Program-made: the position numbers and the translations under genes | Assembly (NCBI GenBank): GCA_014529385.2 | Contig: CM043953.1 | Coordinates: forward strand, 97,787,842 to 97,851,841 | Direction: 5' to 3' | Length of the DNA: 64,000 bases | DNA from: Adiantum capillus-veneris | Taxonomy: Eukaryota; Streptophyta; Polypodiopsida; Polypodiales; Pteridaceae | The notes under the pieces: generated by a model | The model's database searches: none | Told to the model about the DNA's origin: nothing | The model's input: only the letters and a program-made list of their open reading frames with translations | In this document: positions 1 through 11,546 of the stretch, piece by piece | How positions within the stretch are numbered: the first letter of the stretch is position 1 | Layout: each line of letters opens with the position of its first letter

Positions 1-118
1 GTGTAACTACCATATTTACCCCCATGGATGGTTTGGGGAAGAGTTTCACCACTTGTCCAACCTGTTATCCATTGTGTTTTGTTTTAAGGTCCACCACTTG
101 TCCAAGCTAGCTCATTTT
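1..118. repeat. Partial copy of the 180-bp tandem repeat
   Basis: This stretch has the same words as the main array at 3.1-4.6 kb: 'ccatggatggtttgggg', then 'cacttgtccaacct', then 'gtccaccacttgtccaagct'. It is cut by the window start, so the array or a dispersed copy probably continues upstream. Confidence 0.7.
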
Positions 119-120
119 AA

Positions 121-345
121 ATTAAACTGCCTAAATTTAAATAATCCCATCTAAATTTGAATGAAACCACCCAAATTTAAATAATCCCACCTAAATTCAA
201 ATCAAGCCACTCAAATTTAAATAGTTCCACCTAAATCAACTTCACTGTCTGGCTTAAATTCAAATTTTCCCATCCAGATTCAAATTTGAAAGCAAGTTTA
301 GTTAAAAGGATGTCTTTGTCCCGCCTAAATTCAAATCCACCCTTG
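121..345. repeat. AT-rich minisatellite, about 21-bp unit
   Basis: About ten loose copies of a unit like 'ccacctaaatttaaataat' follow each other, with drift between 'aaatttaaat' and 'aaattcaaat'. No reading frame of note. The next 400 bases (to about 740) show no gene. Confidence 0.7.
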
Positions 346-782
346 TTGAATCACATTTTTTGCATCTATAACCAAAGAAGGTGCACCCCTTTCCCAACCA
401 GTAACACCAAGAAAAACCCCAACATTATACATCCACCAAAATTCTAGCTCACATATTTCATATTTCAGACATTTCAGAAACAACAGACAAAGAAAGTAGC
501 CATCGGCAACTCAACAAAGACCAACCATTTGGCCAAACCTAGATTTAAGCAATTGACACAAGTAAGTCAACTTGGCATTCATGTTTATTGTTAATACACT
601 ATGTATTTAATATTACATAAACAATTTATTTGCATATCTCTATATGTGTATTTTCATAATAGCAATACTAAACCCTAAAACCTAAAAACGTAAATTATGT
701 CTCTCTGAAAAAAAGAATGACAGAGAATTGATGAGAGAGAGTGCGAGAGAGAGAGAGAGAGATGTACTTGTTCTGCTGTGTC

Positions 783-1075
783 GACATGTTTTGTTGTGTC
801 AATGTGTTTCGCAATAGCAACCTGCTCTACAATAAAGACCTTCTTTGCAATAGCGACCTGCTATGTGATGGTGCAACGTGCTCTGCAATGGAGACATGCT
901 CGACGATGGCAATAGTGACCTGATTTTCTCAGATGGTGATGGCAAACTCTTATGCGGTGTTGACCTGTTCTGCGATGGTGATACCACCTGCAATAGTGAC
1001 GTGGTTTGCAATAGTGACCTACTCTACGATGGTGACCTACTCGGTGATGGCAATAGTGACTTGTTCCTCTGATGA
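783..1075. repeat. Minisatellite of about 15-18 bp units
   Basis: Units resembling 'gacctgctctgcaatggt' repeat with variation, so every frame gives short Asp/Gly/Ser/Leu-rich repeat peptides. These frames are by-products of the repeat, not evidence of a gene. A short GA run (740-762) precedes it. Confidence 0.65.
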
Positions 1076-1840
1076 TAACCTCTGCAGCAATACCTATTTC
1101 GTGTTGTGCATGAAAGAGACCCTAGGTTTGTGTTTTTTGTGTGTGAATGCCACGTAAGCAGCGAAGAGCTTTAAGATTAGAAGGATAATGACCTAAATCA
1201 TGGTTTGTGCCTCATGGCACATATGGGACCTAAACTTCAAATATAACCTGTTTTGAGTTTTATTATCCTGTTTCAAGTCCAAGTTGCCTATTCTATCATA
1301 ACTTTTGACTAGGAAATCAAAATATAGCAACCAAGGGCTAGGATGAAAGCTTGCGAGATAATGTACACACCAGAATATTTTGGTTTTAAAGGCATTTCTT
1401 AATGCCTTTTCCAAGTTAAAACTTTTGGGGTACCCAAATTAAGCATCCTAACCCTAAAAGGTCTAGAGAGACACAAGTTTCATATTAGTTTCAAAGGCCA
1501 CTTCATAGAATTAAAGCACAAAAATGGACAATTAATTTGTTCATATTCCCAAAAGCTATCACATGGATTCACTTGAAAACCAATCTAGTAACGATGTGAT
1601 GAAAGGACGAATGGTCAGGGAATTGGTGGAAGCGGCACCGATGTTAGACCTTCCTATAGCATATAACTTCTTGGCCAAAAGGGTAATCAAAATAGAGACA
1701 AGTCACTTTATTAAACCGGTCTTAGACTCTTCTGTGATTGCTTCTATTTCTTTCTGAGCCCTTCCCATCGGGAAGCAAGATCTTAGCCCAAAACCTACAC
1801 GACTCACTTGTTCAACTTGTAGTCTAACATAGTAGGCCTA
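1076..1840. other. No gene recognised
   Basis: This is unique-looking AT-rich sequence. It holds a 64-codon plus-strand frame at 1563-1757 with no recognisable motif and no supporting context, so I do not call it a gene. Confidence 0.5.
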
Positions 1841-1849
1841 GTCCACTAT

Positions 1850-3060
1850 CTGCCACCGGGACCCACTGTCAATTGTCCAACCAGTTTGTTATTGCACTAG
1901 TATTTCACCTTCAGCATTGGCCATTAAAACTAAGTCCACCACTTGTCCAAGCTATACTATGGCAACACCCTATCCATTGCCACCACTTGTTCCACCCGCC
2001 AACCACTTTGTTTTTGCATTAGTACTTCACCTTAGTCATGGACCATTAAAACTAGGTCCACCACTTGTCCAAGTTGTGCTACTCTAACATAGCACTATCC
2101 GCCACTGGGTTCCACTGACAATTGTCCAACCATTTTGTTCTTGCAATAATATTCACCTTCAACATTGGCCATTAAAATCAGGTCCAACACTTGTCCAAAC
2201 TATGCTTCTAGTAGGCCTCGTCAACTTCCACCACTACTTGTTCTACTCGCCAACCACTTTGTTTTTGCATTAGTAGTTCACCTTAGTCATGGGCAATTAA
2301 AACTAGGTCCACCACTTGTCCAAGTTGTACTACTCTAAAATAGCACTATCCGCAATTGGGTTCCACCCCGCCAATTGTCCAACCACTTTGTTCTTGCATT
2401 AATATTTCACCTTTGGAATTGGCCATTAAGACTAGATAGTAAAATTGGTCCACTATTCACCACTTGGTCCACCACCATCCAACTCCTTCTTTCATTTGTA
2501 GTTCACTGTTGGCATTGGCCTTAAAACTAGTCCACCACTTGTCTAGGCTATACTCTTAGTAGGCCTCATCCACTTTCCACCACTTGGTCTTCCTGCCAAC
2601 CATTTCGCATTTGCATTAATATTTCACCTTAGTCATTGGCCATTAAACTAGGTCCACCACTTGTCCAAGCTATGCTTGAACATAGTAACCCTAGTCCACA
2701 CTCCACCACCAGCCACTTCGTTCTTGCATTAGTAGTTCAGCTTCAACAAAATCTACTTGGAGATTGGAAATTGAAATTGTTCATTAAAAGTAGTTCCATG
2801 ACTTGTCCAACCTTGCTTACATTTTCAGAAGCAATGACTACTTGGACACTAGGAAGCAGGGTCTTGCACTAGCTCACCTTGGACAATGAGCTTTAAAACT
2901 AGGTCCACCACTTGTCCAAGCTATGTCACTAAAATAGGAAGGGGTTCTTGAGCCAATATCCACCGCTTCTCAAACCTTGGTTCCATTGAAAGAATTAAGG
3001 TCTACTTGGAAATTGAGATGCGAGATCTATAGTATTTTAGTGATTACATTAGAACTAGGT
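1850..3060. repeat. Tandem array of about 120-bp units
   Basis: The marker 'ggccattaaaactaggtcc' followed by 'accacttgtccaagct' recurs near 1919, 2041, 2167, 2291, 2421, 2516, 2637, 2780 and 2889. Spacings are mostly 120-130 bp with some shorter or longer units. Units also carry 'ccaaccactttgtt' and 'ttgcattagta'. Copies are clearly diverged, so the array is old. No open frame runs through it. Confidence 0.8.
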
Positions 3061-3074
3061 CCAACCTACTACCC

Positions 3075-4625
3075 GTTATCTTATGGAGGCTTTAGCCCTA
3101 GGTGGTTTTAAGGTTGACCACCTCTCCAAGCTAGCTCTATTGAAAGAATTTATCTCTATTGTTCCAAGGTCAATGTGTCAATGGAGTGTAGCTACTATGT
3201 TTACTACCATGGATGGTTTGGGGTAGAGGTCCACAACTTGTCCAACCTACTATCCATTGTGTCATGGAGGCTTTAGCACAAGGTGGTTTGAAGTTCCAAC
3301 ACCTGTCCAAGCTAGCTCTACTGAAATAATCAATCTCTATTGTTTCAATGTCAATGTGTAAATGGAGTGTACCTACTATATTTACTACCATGGATGGTTT
3401 GAAGCAGAGGTCCACCACTTGTCCAACCTACTATCCACTATATTATGGACGCTTTAGCCCAAGATGGTTTGAAGGTTGACCACCTGTCCAATCTAGCTGT
3501 ACTGAAACAAGCTATCTCTATTGTATCATGGTCAATGTGTAAATGGAGTGTAGCTACTATGTCTATTAGCATGGAAGGTTTCAGGCAGAGATGCACCACT
3601 TCTCCAACCTACTATACATTGTGTTATGGATTATTTAACCCAAGGTGGTTTATAGAAGGTCCACCACATGTCCAAGATAGATACATTGAAAGAAGCTATC
3701 TCTATTATTTCAAGGTCAATGAAAGAATGGAGTGGAGCTACTATGTTTACCATGGATGGTTTGGAGTAGAGGTCCACCACTTATCCAACCTACAAAACAT
3801 TGTGTTATGAAGGTTTTAGCCCAGGTGGTTTGAAGGTCCCCCTCTTATCTATTGAAAGAAGCTATCTCTATTGTTTCAAGGTCAATGTGTGAATGGAGCC
3901 AAGCTACTATGTTTACTACCATGGATGTTTTGGGGTAGAGGTCCACCACTTGCCCAACCTACTAATCATTGTGTTATGGAGGTTTTAGCACATGGTGGTT
4001 TGAAGGTTCACCACCTGTCCAAGCTAGTTCTATTGAATAGTCATATCTCTATTGTTTGAAGGTCAAAGTTTGAATGGAGTGTAGCTACTATGTTTACTAC
4101 CATGGATGGTTTGGGGAAGAGGTCCACCACTTGTCCAACCTACTATCCATTAATATCCAAGCTATCTCTATTGAAAAGTCCTACCTCTATTGTTTGAATG
4201 CCAATGTGTGAATGGAGTGTAGCTACTATGTTTACTACCATGGATGGTTTGGGGTAGAGGTCCACAACTTTTCCAACCTACTAACCATTGTGTTATGGAG
4301 GTTTTATCCCAAGGTGGTTTGAAGGTCCACCACCTATCCAAGCTAGCTCCATTGAATATTCCTATCTCTATTGTTTGAAGGTCAATGTGTTAATGGAGTG
4401 TAGCTACTATGTTTACTACCAGGGATGGTCTGGGCAGAATTCCACCACTTGTTCAACCTACTAACCATTGTGTTATGGAGGTTTTAGCCCAAGGTGGTTT
4501 TAAGGTCCACCACTTGTCCAAGCTAGCTCTATTGAAAGAAGCTATCTCTATTGTTTCAAGGTCAGTAGCTGAATGGGGTGGAGCTACTATGTTTAGTATC
4601 ATGGATGGTTTGGGGTTATGACTAC
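3075..4625. repeat. Satellite-like tandem array, about 180-bp units
   Basis: The marker 'gtcaatgtgt' followed by 'ggagtgtagctactatgttt' and 'ccatggatggtttggggtag' recurs near 3169, 3349, 3531, 3714, 3880, 4060, 4199, 4380 and 4559. The period is therefore about 180 bp, with one shortened unit (4060-4199). Each unit ends in 'ggtccaccacctgtccaag', the same core as the 120-bp family. Frames of 60-120 codons inside it are repeat artefacts. Confidence 0.85.
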
Positions 4626-4890
4626 TTGGACACTAGGAAGCCGGGTCATGCACTAGTTCACCTTGGATATTGAGTTATAAAACTAGTTCCACCACTTGTC
4701 CAAGCTATGCCACTATATAGGGATGGGGTTCTTGAGCCAATATGCACCACTTCTCAAACGTTGCTTTCATTGAAATAATTAAGGATTACTTGGACATTGA
4801 GATGCAAGTTGGATAGTCTTAGTGATGACATTAGAACTAGGTCCACCACTTGTCCAAGCTATGTTGTAAGTGGGTCACCATTTATCCACT
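4626..4890. repeat. Return of the 120-bp family
   Basis: Two more units with 'ccaccacttgtccaagctatg' type cores (near 4690 and 4840) sit directly after the 180-bp array. The 180-bp array is thus bracketed by the 120-bp family; the unit just before it (about 2860-3060) and the ones after it share the phrases 'cactaggaagc' and 'cttgagccaatat'. Confidence 0.7.
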
Positions 4891-5072
4891 TTGATTGGGG
4901 CTCCTCAAATTGAAAATCATCGGACTATTAACATTCATAACCCTCATGTCTTTTAAAATGGAAATTATAAAATTTTGCTCAAAGAGAAGTACCTATGAGT
5001 ATGAACTTGACAACGTATTTTTTTTCACTTGCAAGATGGACTTCGAATCTGGGGAGAAATTACATTTGATTC

Positions 5073-6371
5073 TTGTTAATGAAATTGTTGGTATTGGTTG
5101 TGTGTAGAACAAATCCAGATTCCACATGTGGTGGTACAAAGATAGGGCAAGGAAATGTATCTATACTAGTGGAGGAATGTTTGAAGGATGTGGTGCTCCC
5201 TTTTCCTACAATGGATACTACATCTCTCCACGCAATACCTATAACAAGCCCAGAGTTTGAAACATTGATACAAGAATCTTGGAGAAATCAAAGGGTACTT
5301 TTAAAGGATGACACAATGATGCAAATTATACATGAAGGGACCATCTTATATGTATTTCCAAACGATTATGTTAACTTCCATGTACTTGGTGATGATTTTG
5401 GGGGTGTGGGTATTGAAAGGGAGAATGAAATTAGTCAGAACATGTCTGATGTGGCTAGCATCACTTTGCTAAAGTGGCCCATCAAGCAGACAACCATGTT
5501 GGATGGGATCCCATTACAATGCTTTGTTCCTATTAATGGGATGCATGGTAGATGTGCAGAATCTGATGTATCCAATGATGATAATGCTAGAAAATATGGT
5601 GATGGGAATATCGTTGCTACATCATTAAGGAAGCGGTGCTACACTTTCATCAACAAATCTTGGAAAACAAGAGCAACACCAGCTTCTGCTTTTTATCTTG
5701 CAATGGAGTCAATTCAAAGGGTTTCATGTATTGATTGTTGTGGACAAAAATGCTGTAGCTTGCAGATCGGGATATGGTGACAAGGTTACGACAAGAATTT
5801 TGAGGAGAGTCTCAGAAAGCACACACTAATTATGTTTATGATGTCCTATCTATATGCTATCAGAAATATGAAAAGATGCAATACCAATTCAAGATAAATG
5901 GCTCTATTGTTTGTTGTAGAGCATGGTATGAGCTACATGGAATACCAAAGACATCATTTTACTGCTACAAGGAAAAACTTGAAAATGGTGTGCACCATTA
6001 TGTGCATGGTAACACATGCACATTGAGACGAGGACTTCAACATACTAATTTAACAAGAGCATTGTTGAATGAGTTTGTGGATAACAACTTTGAGAAGATG
6101 CCACACAGAAGTAGAACACTACTAGATGGCTCAAGAGACACTCAATTAATGATTCCATCAATGTACAAACAGGTTGACATTTTAAGAAAAATCAACATGA
6201 CACTTGACCAAATGGGTTATGAGAAGAAGTTATCTCAGTCTTCTTTTGGTAAGATGTGGAACAAAGAGTATCCACATGTCACTTTAACAAAGATAAGTGA
6301 GTTCTCTAAGTGCAATGTTTGCATTTCAATCAAGGCAAGGCTAGAAGCTAAACCTTCTCTTGATTAGAGAT

Positions 6372-6440
<69 letters not shown>

Positions 6441-7968
6441 ACATGGCACAGCAAAAGAGTTGCAAAATCCTATATTATGCATGGCGTACATATTCAAAAA
6501 CTCAACCACAAAAGTGAGTATGCATAATTCATGATAAGATGGATCAAAAGAAGACTACAATTTTTAGATTACGCGTTGTTCCTAAGGGTGTGGACTCCGT
6601 GTACAATTTGCAAGTGGCATTGATAGGTATGATCACTCATGGGGACATGGAGAAGGTCATTACGGTCACTTTGTCTTGAATGGTTTGTGGCCAGCTTATC
6701 CAAATCTTACAATTGGCTCAATTTCTAATTGTTTACATAACCTAGAGAGGATAGATAAGCATCCTCTTGGTGATCTATCAACCATCAGACTACCAAGGAT
6801 CTCTATCTCACTACCAAATGCTTTGAACTCAAGGGATGCTTTGGACTACCACAACGTGAGTGACGGAAAAGAGCCCATTATGCAGACATAAAAAACTATA
6901 GAAGAGGAATTGGGGTCATCATTTTGCAAGTTACCGGAGAACTTGTTACTACAATTAGATAATTGTGCAGGGGAGAACAAAAATCGATACTTATTTCCCT
7001 ATTTGTCCATGCTTGTTGCAAGGGGCATTTTCAAAACCATTCAACTAGGACTTTTGATGGTTGGGCATACACATTAGGACATAGATGCAATGTTCAGTAA
7101 GTTTTTAGAGAAGTTGAGAGTTAAACAAACTTATACGTTGTCTCATTTGATGGATACACTAAGGAATAGCTCATCTTCATCTCTAGCTCCATTTATGCTC
7201 ACGAAGGTCCCTGATTTCAAGCAATATTGTGATGGCTATCTTTGGTTGATGGAAAAGACATACTTGTTGGCCATTCCACACCTCTTCAATTTAGGTTTTT
7301 TATGCAAGATGAGACACCCATGATGCAATATAAGGCACATGTAGGTGAATCAAATAGGAGAGTAAGTATTTGTCTTTGGAAAACTGGCATAGAAGGAAAT
7401 CCAATGTTACCACATGGAGATCCACCTTTGGTACTAATGGTAGAGTATGTCAAAGCCCATGAAGAAGTGATTTTAGAAGAATTATATTAAGTTTTGGCAA
7501 AATTTAGGAAATTTCTCAAGTGTACCACGTTATTATAGGCCCGTGATAGATTACTGAACTAAGGTATTTGACAAGCTTGGAAGAGCAACCATATCAGAGG
7601 GAGTCTTGTACGAACAATTTTGGCCAAAAACGCAAGAATATTCTCACGAGCAATGCACCACAATGAGCTTACAGCAAGGAGCCGAAAGATTCCTAGGTCT
7701 TGAAGAGCTAAATGATCATTTTTGTGGTCCTCAATGAGATAGACCAAGGGAAGATTTTGACCCTCTATCTGACATGCACCAAGGTGGCTTTGTTATGCTA
7801 CTCTCAAGTGACATGGATATCTATCCAGTTTGGCTTGTGATGGCTTTATCAAACATTGACAATGAGCCTACATCACCAAACTACAGAAAACTTTTGAATC
7901 AATATTGGGCACCTTGCAAGAAAGAGTGGGATGACAGATACTCAAGCTTACACTACATCATCGAGTAA
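5073..7968 (+). pseudogene. Broken DDE-like transposase-type protein (GHTHxDID family)
   Basis: This is a degenerate gene split over several frames. The N-terminal part (5073-5780) ends in a Cys-rich segment. The middle part (5876-6367) has 'HGIPKTSFY' and a later 'CNVCISIK'. It is followed by a GA microsatellite. After that come 'GHYGHFVLNGLWPAYP' (about 6655-6700), 'LDNCAGENKNRYLF' (about 6955-7000) and 'GHTH' plus 'DIDAMFS' (7063-7100) broken by a TAG at 7075-7077. A tail near 7774-7968 has 'QYWAP'. The Asp-Asn-x-x-x-Glu-Asn-Lys-Asn and Gly-His-Thr-His-x-Asp-Ile-Asp motifs are typical of a widespread transposase-like family in plants and animals, annotated from memory as DUF7869-like. The role would be DNA transposition, but the copy is dead. 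Family naming is inferred from motifs, not from a search. Confidence 0.65.
6373..6435. repeat. (GA)n microsatellite
   Basis: About 31 uninterrupted GA units lie inside the transposase-like pseudogene, just after a stop, and separate two coding-like parts. Confidence 0.95.
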
Positions 7969-8580
7969 CTGTTGCCCAAGAGCTCCATCATTTAGTGCAA
8001 AAAAGCATTTGGCATTCAAAATATGCACTAAAAGAGTCATAAGCATCGACAATCTAGTGCAATCCATGAAGTGGACCACAATCCATGACACAACTTATGC
8101 AACAACATGCTCTCATGCATCAAGTTTTTGCATATGAAGCTAGAAAAGAGAGACCGAGTTTCATGTAGATGCACACAAATGATTATCTCGAGACCTCATG
8201 TGTTACTAGGACACATTACAGAAAAGAGATTGTCATTCCTCCATGAGTGACCAAGTGAGAATAACACATATAATTTCTGAGGCACTAAAATTTTACAAGT
8301 GCTAGATGCAAGGATGTTCGAGCCTGGCATACCCAAGCGCTGTATCTTCCCTTCTTTAATCAACAAAAACTCATCCTTTTTAATCACCGCTTCAAGTAGA
8401 TTAATTGTTAGTGCGCAAAGAAAAAATTCCCATAAAATCATGCACAATACTTATCCATGCAAGGAAGTAATCGGATGGTTCATTCTTTGCTCAATAGCGG
8501 TTTCCATTTTCTCTTTTACTGAAGGTCAGACGTGTCTCCAATGGTAATGTAAGGATATGATTTTTTTCAAAGGGGAGGAA
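7969..8580. other. No gene recognised
   Basis: AT-rich sequence between the transposase relic and the GC-rich block. No motif, tandem repeat or splice-supported frame is seen. Confidence 0.5.
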
Positions 8581-9148
8581 GGTGATCCGTGAGAAGCATC
8601 CCCTACACATTATTAATTTTATTTTCTTTTCAATGGCGGCGTTCTCGAGCCAATTACTTCCGCTTCCATCGTCGTCTGTCGGCTACTCGCTTGCACTCGA
8701 AGCACAGACTTTACTTTTGTCAAGCGCAGGGCCTGCTTATAAATCTCGTTGCAGATCTCGCTGCTCCCCTTGGCAGCACCCACAGCTCCAATGGCTCGAC
8801 TGCGTTTGAGCTGATTTCAGTAATTAAGGCCATCAGGTTTAAGCCGGGTGCAGAGGCTCAGAATGATCTCGGGAGAGGTTGTGGATTGTGGGAGCCCTGG
8901 GAGGATGGTCTCTGTGTAGGTTTGTGATGATGGTAGAGGCGCAGCCAGCAGGTGTTACCGAGGGTGATTATGCTGAGAAAGCGTGCGTGTGTGTGTGTTG
9001 TTTGGAGGTTCCATCGCCCAGGCCCCAGCGCATTCGAGACAGCCGACTGGCGGCTTTTGCTTGTGCAAGGCATGCAACCAATGGGTGGGGTCGACTCCGG
9101 GTCAGCAGGTGTGTGGGCGTGTGTTTGGCAGTAGCAGCCCAGCTGGTT

Positions 9149-9154
9149 GTGTGT

Positions 9155-9185
<31 letters not shown>

Positions 9186-9197
9186 GGGGGGGGGGGG
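9149..9197. repeat. (GT)n followed by a run of 29 G
   Basis: About ten GT units run straight into 29 consecutive G. On the plus strand this could form G-quadruplex structures; that is inference from composition. The exact length is prone to sequencing error. Confidence 0.9.
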
Positions 9198-9363
9198 AGG
9201 GCGGGCCAGAGATATTGGAGGCGGTCGTGGTGCATATAAGGCGGGCTAGACGTGCAATTGAAGACTCGAATTCAGCAAATGTTAGCAGCGAGAGAAGGGG
9301 GAAGGGGGGCGGGGGGGGGGGGGACCAGGAGGAAGTGTGTGTGTGTGTTAATGCGCCAAGCCT

Positions 9364-9426
9364 GAGGCAGGTAAGCGAACCAATAAGACAGGGAAGCGAG
9401 CCAATGAGGCAAGTAAGCGAAGTTGA
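9364..9426. repeat. Three copies of a 21-bp minisatellite
   Basis: Three consecutive 21-bp units of the form 'gaggcaggtaagcgaaccaat' with a few changes in copies two and three. Confidence 0.8.
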
Positions 9427-9699
9427 CGAGTGTGATTGGTAGCATCTTTCGCTTATTTGGGCTCTGCAAGTGGGCAACGCGAGTCACGACGAGCCAAGCC
9501 AAAATTTGAAATGGCGAGCCAAAATCGGGTGTGTGAGTGGGCTTGTTTTGTCTACTTGCGCACCAGAGATGGGCTGGCACAAGCTGCCAACCAACTGATG
9601 CGGGGCCCAGCTTACTGAAGAGTGTGTGTGTGTGTGTGTGTATGCCACCAGCAAGCACTGATTTTTTTTTTTTTTTTTTTGAAAACTACCTCAAGAGCA

Positions 9700-11527
9700 G
9701 GTTTTCACAGTGGAATGCAAGAGTTTGAGATAGTGTTTGTAGCTCAGCAATTCATGAAAAATATTTGTGAGATAAAAAGTAATTCAAAGGTTCCCTCATC
9801 TTAAACTCAATCTTTAGCCAAAAATTTTTCAAGTCCTAAGTCTTGCATCAAATCGACCTCAACATTTGGTTGAAAATTCCTTGCAAATACCCAAGATTAA
9901 ATCTCAATCCAAAAAATGATACCAAAATTGATTCCGAACTCAATCAATTACATAAATCATGCATGACATTGTGGTATCATTTGTGATTTTTAGATTCCTC
10001 TTTAAGTCACTTAGTAAAGCACACATAAAATTTTGGTCCACTATTGATCAAAGTGCATTAACCATTTGAAATTAATGTGTCTCACACACTATTGAACTTT
10101 GCACACACTATTTGTGTAATTGAATTTCAATCATTGCAATTTGTGAGTTGCTCATTGCAAATATCCAAATCATTCAAGCCCAATGAGGCTTGTCATTTTG
10201 GTTTGCAAGGCTACATGCTCATGATTATGGCACTTACAAATGCACTATGCATTGTTTTTTTTTTTGTGGCCATATCCAATCGAATTGGCATTCACATCAC
10301 AATGGAAATGTAGATCAATCATTTTCAATTGGGTATCAATTGAATCATTCAAAGTTAATAAATCAAATATACACCAGTCTTTTAGGCCAAATTAATCATC
10401 ATAATTGGTAAAATACCAATTAATCATTCACAATTTAGGCATAATTGGCCATTGATTAGGCACACACCCCTAAATTTAGGCCGTTGATTTGTGAAAAAAT
10501 TTCATTAAACACTCATTGCATTTCATCAATTGCACACTTGATCACACATACATGAGTATATACATGCTAAATTAACTCAATTTTAATCAAAAATTGATCA
10601 AATTTTAACTCAATTTAGCATTGGACACACACAAAAATTAGGTGCACAAATCCAATTTTTTGCTCAACTGGCAACAAAATTAGGCCAATTCCTAATGTTT
10701 GCACACACATTTCTTGCAAAATCATCAATCTACAAGCATTTAGGTGTTCAATTTGACCATAAATTTTCTCACCAAAGTTATTTAAAATGGGCACACACAT
10801 TCAATTCTTGCCCAACAATTAGGCCTACTCCATGACCGGAATAGCCTCACATACGCATCAATTTAGTGATTTGCACACACATTTCTTGCAAAATTACCAT
10901 TCCTCAAGCATCTAGGCATCCAATTTCATTCCAATTTCATCAAATTAGGCATAAATTCCATCAATTAGGCACACACACCTAATCTTAGCAATGATTTAGC
11001 CACTCAATGGGATCAACTTAATCAATCAAAAATTAAACGGAGTAGGTCAATCCACTTACAATTGATTTTATCCAAGCTAATCCTTGCTCCACGCGACGAT
11101 TCCATCATGCACAAACATGTGTGCAACTCCGATTCGGTCCAAAATTGATCAAAAAATTGACCAAAATCAACACTCAATCACATGATTAGGCATAGATTAG
11201 AGCAATTAAGAGTGATGATCCTCCTCAATTAAGGGGATTTAGCATACATTCCAAATCAAAATTAGTGGTTAGGTTAGCACAATTAGCATGGAATTAGTAC
11301 AATTAGCACGAAATTAGCATGAATGGGATGCAAAATTAGTGAAGGTTAGTGAAAAATTAGCAAAATCAAAAGAGAATTTAGGGGGTTTTGGGGTGAAATG
11401 ACTCTATACACATCCAATTAAACCTAATTACACTACACACAAATCAAATCCTACCTAATTACAAGAAATCGGTAATCAAATTACTCTTATCTTTTGCAAC
11501 CTCAACTCCACTAGCGTAGGCAACCCG
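9700..11527 (-). other. AT-rich non-coding stretch, possibly the leader of an LTR element
   Basis: There are no coding frames. Short words recur, for example 'cacacacatttcttgcaaaat' near 10704 and 10871, and 'caattaggcacacac' variants. It lies immediately on the internal side of a minus-strand primer site (11528-11545), where the leader or internal part of an LTR element should be. If so, it is a non-autonomous or heavily decayed element lacking gag-pol here. Confidence 0.4.
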
Positions 11528-11545
11528 TCCCCGACAACGGCGCCA
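11528..11545 (-). promoter_or_regulatory. Candidate primer-binding site, tRNA-Asp type
   Basis: The plus strand reads 'tccccgacaacggcgcca'. This matches the 3' end of plant tRNA-Asp, as I remember it, at 17 of 18 positions. On the minus strand it is a primer-binding site lying one base inside an LTR-like end ('tgttggaggc' from 11547). Athila/Tat-type gypsy elements use such a site. Confidence 0.65.
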
Positions 11546-11546
11546 A

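Larger units (their letters stand above)
8580..9700. other. GC-rich, simple-repeat-rich block; possible gene fragment
   Basis: Composition changes sharply from the AT-rich surroundings. The block holds GT runs (9149-9169, 9332-9348, 9622-9640), a run of 29 G (9169-9197), a second G-rich run (about 9306-9323) and a T run (9662-9680). A short plus-strand frame starts at ATG 8633 with 'MAAFSSQLLPLPSSSVGYS', Ser-rich like the start of a plastid transit peptide, and stops at 8810. No conserved domain follows. It may be a captured first exon, but this is a guess. The long Pro/His/Thr-rich frames across the microsatellites are artefacts. Confidence 0.4.

Noticed and set aside
663-690. Telomere-like words ('aaaccctaaaacctaaa')
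   Set aside because: Only about one and a half units; too short to be an interstitial telomere array.
1563-1757. A 64-codon small gene
   Set aside because: No motif, splice support or context; it could easily occur by chance in AT-rich DNA of this length.
3075-4625. Regular repeats that might be taken for a CRISPR array
   Set aside because: Units of about 180 bp are repeated end to end with drift; there are no constant short repeats separated by unique spacers, and the host is a plant.
8858-9658. Several frames of 120-190 codons rich in Pro, Thr, His, Gly
   Set aside because: They exist only because GT and G runs lack stop codons; no conserved segment on either side.
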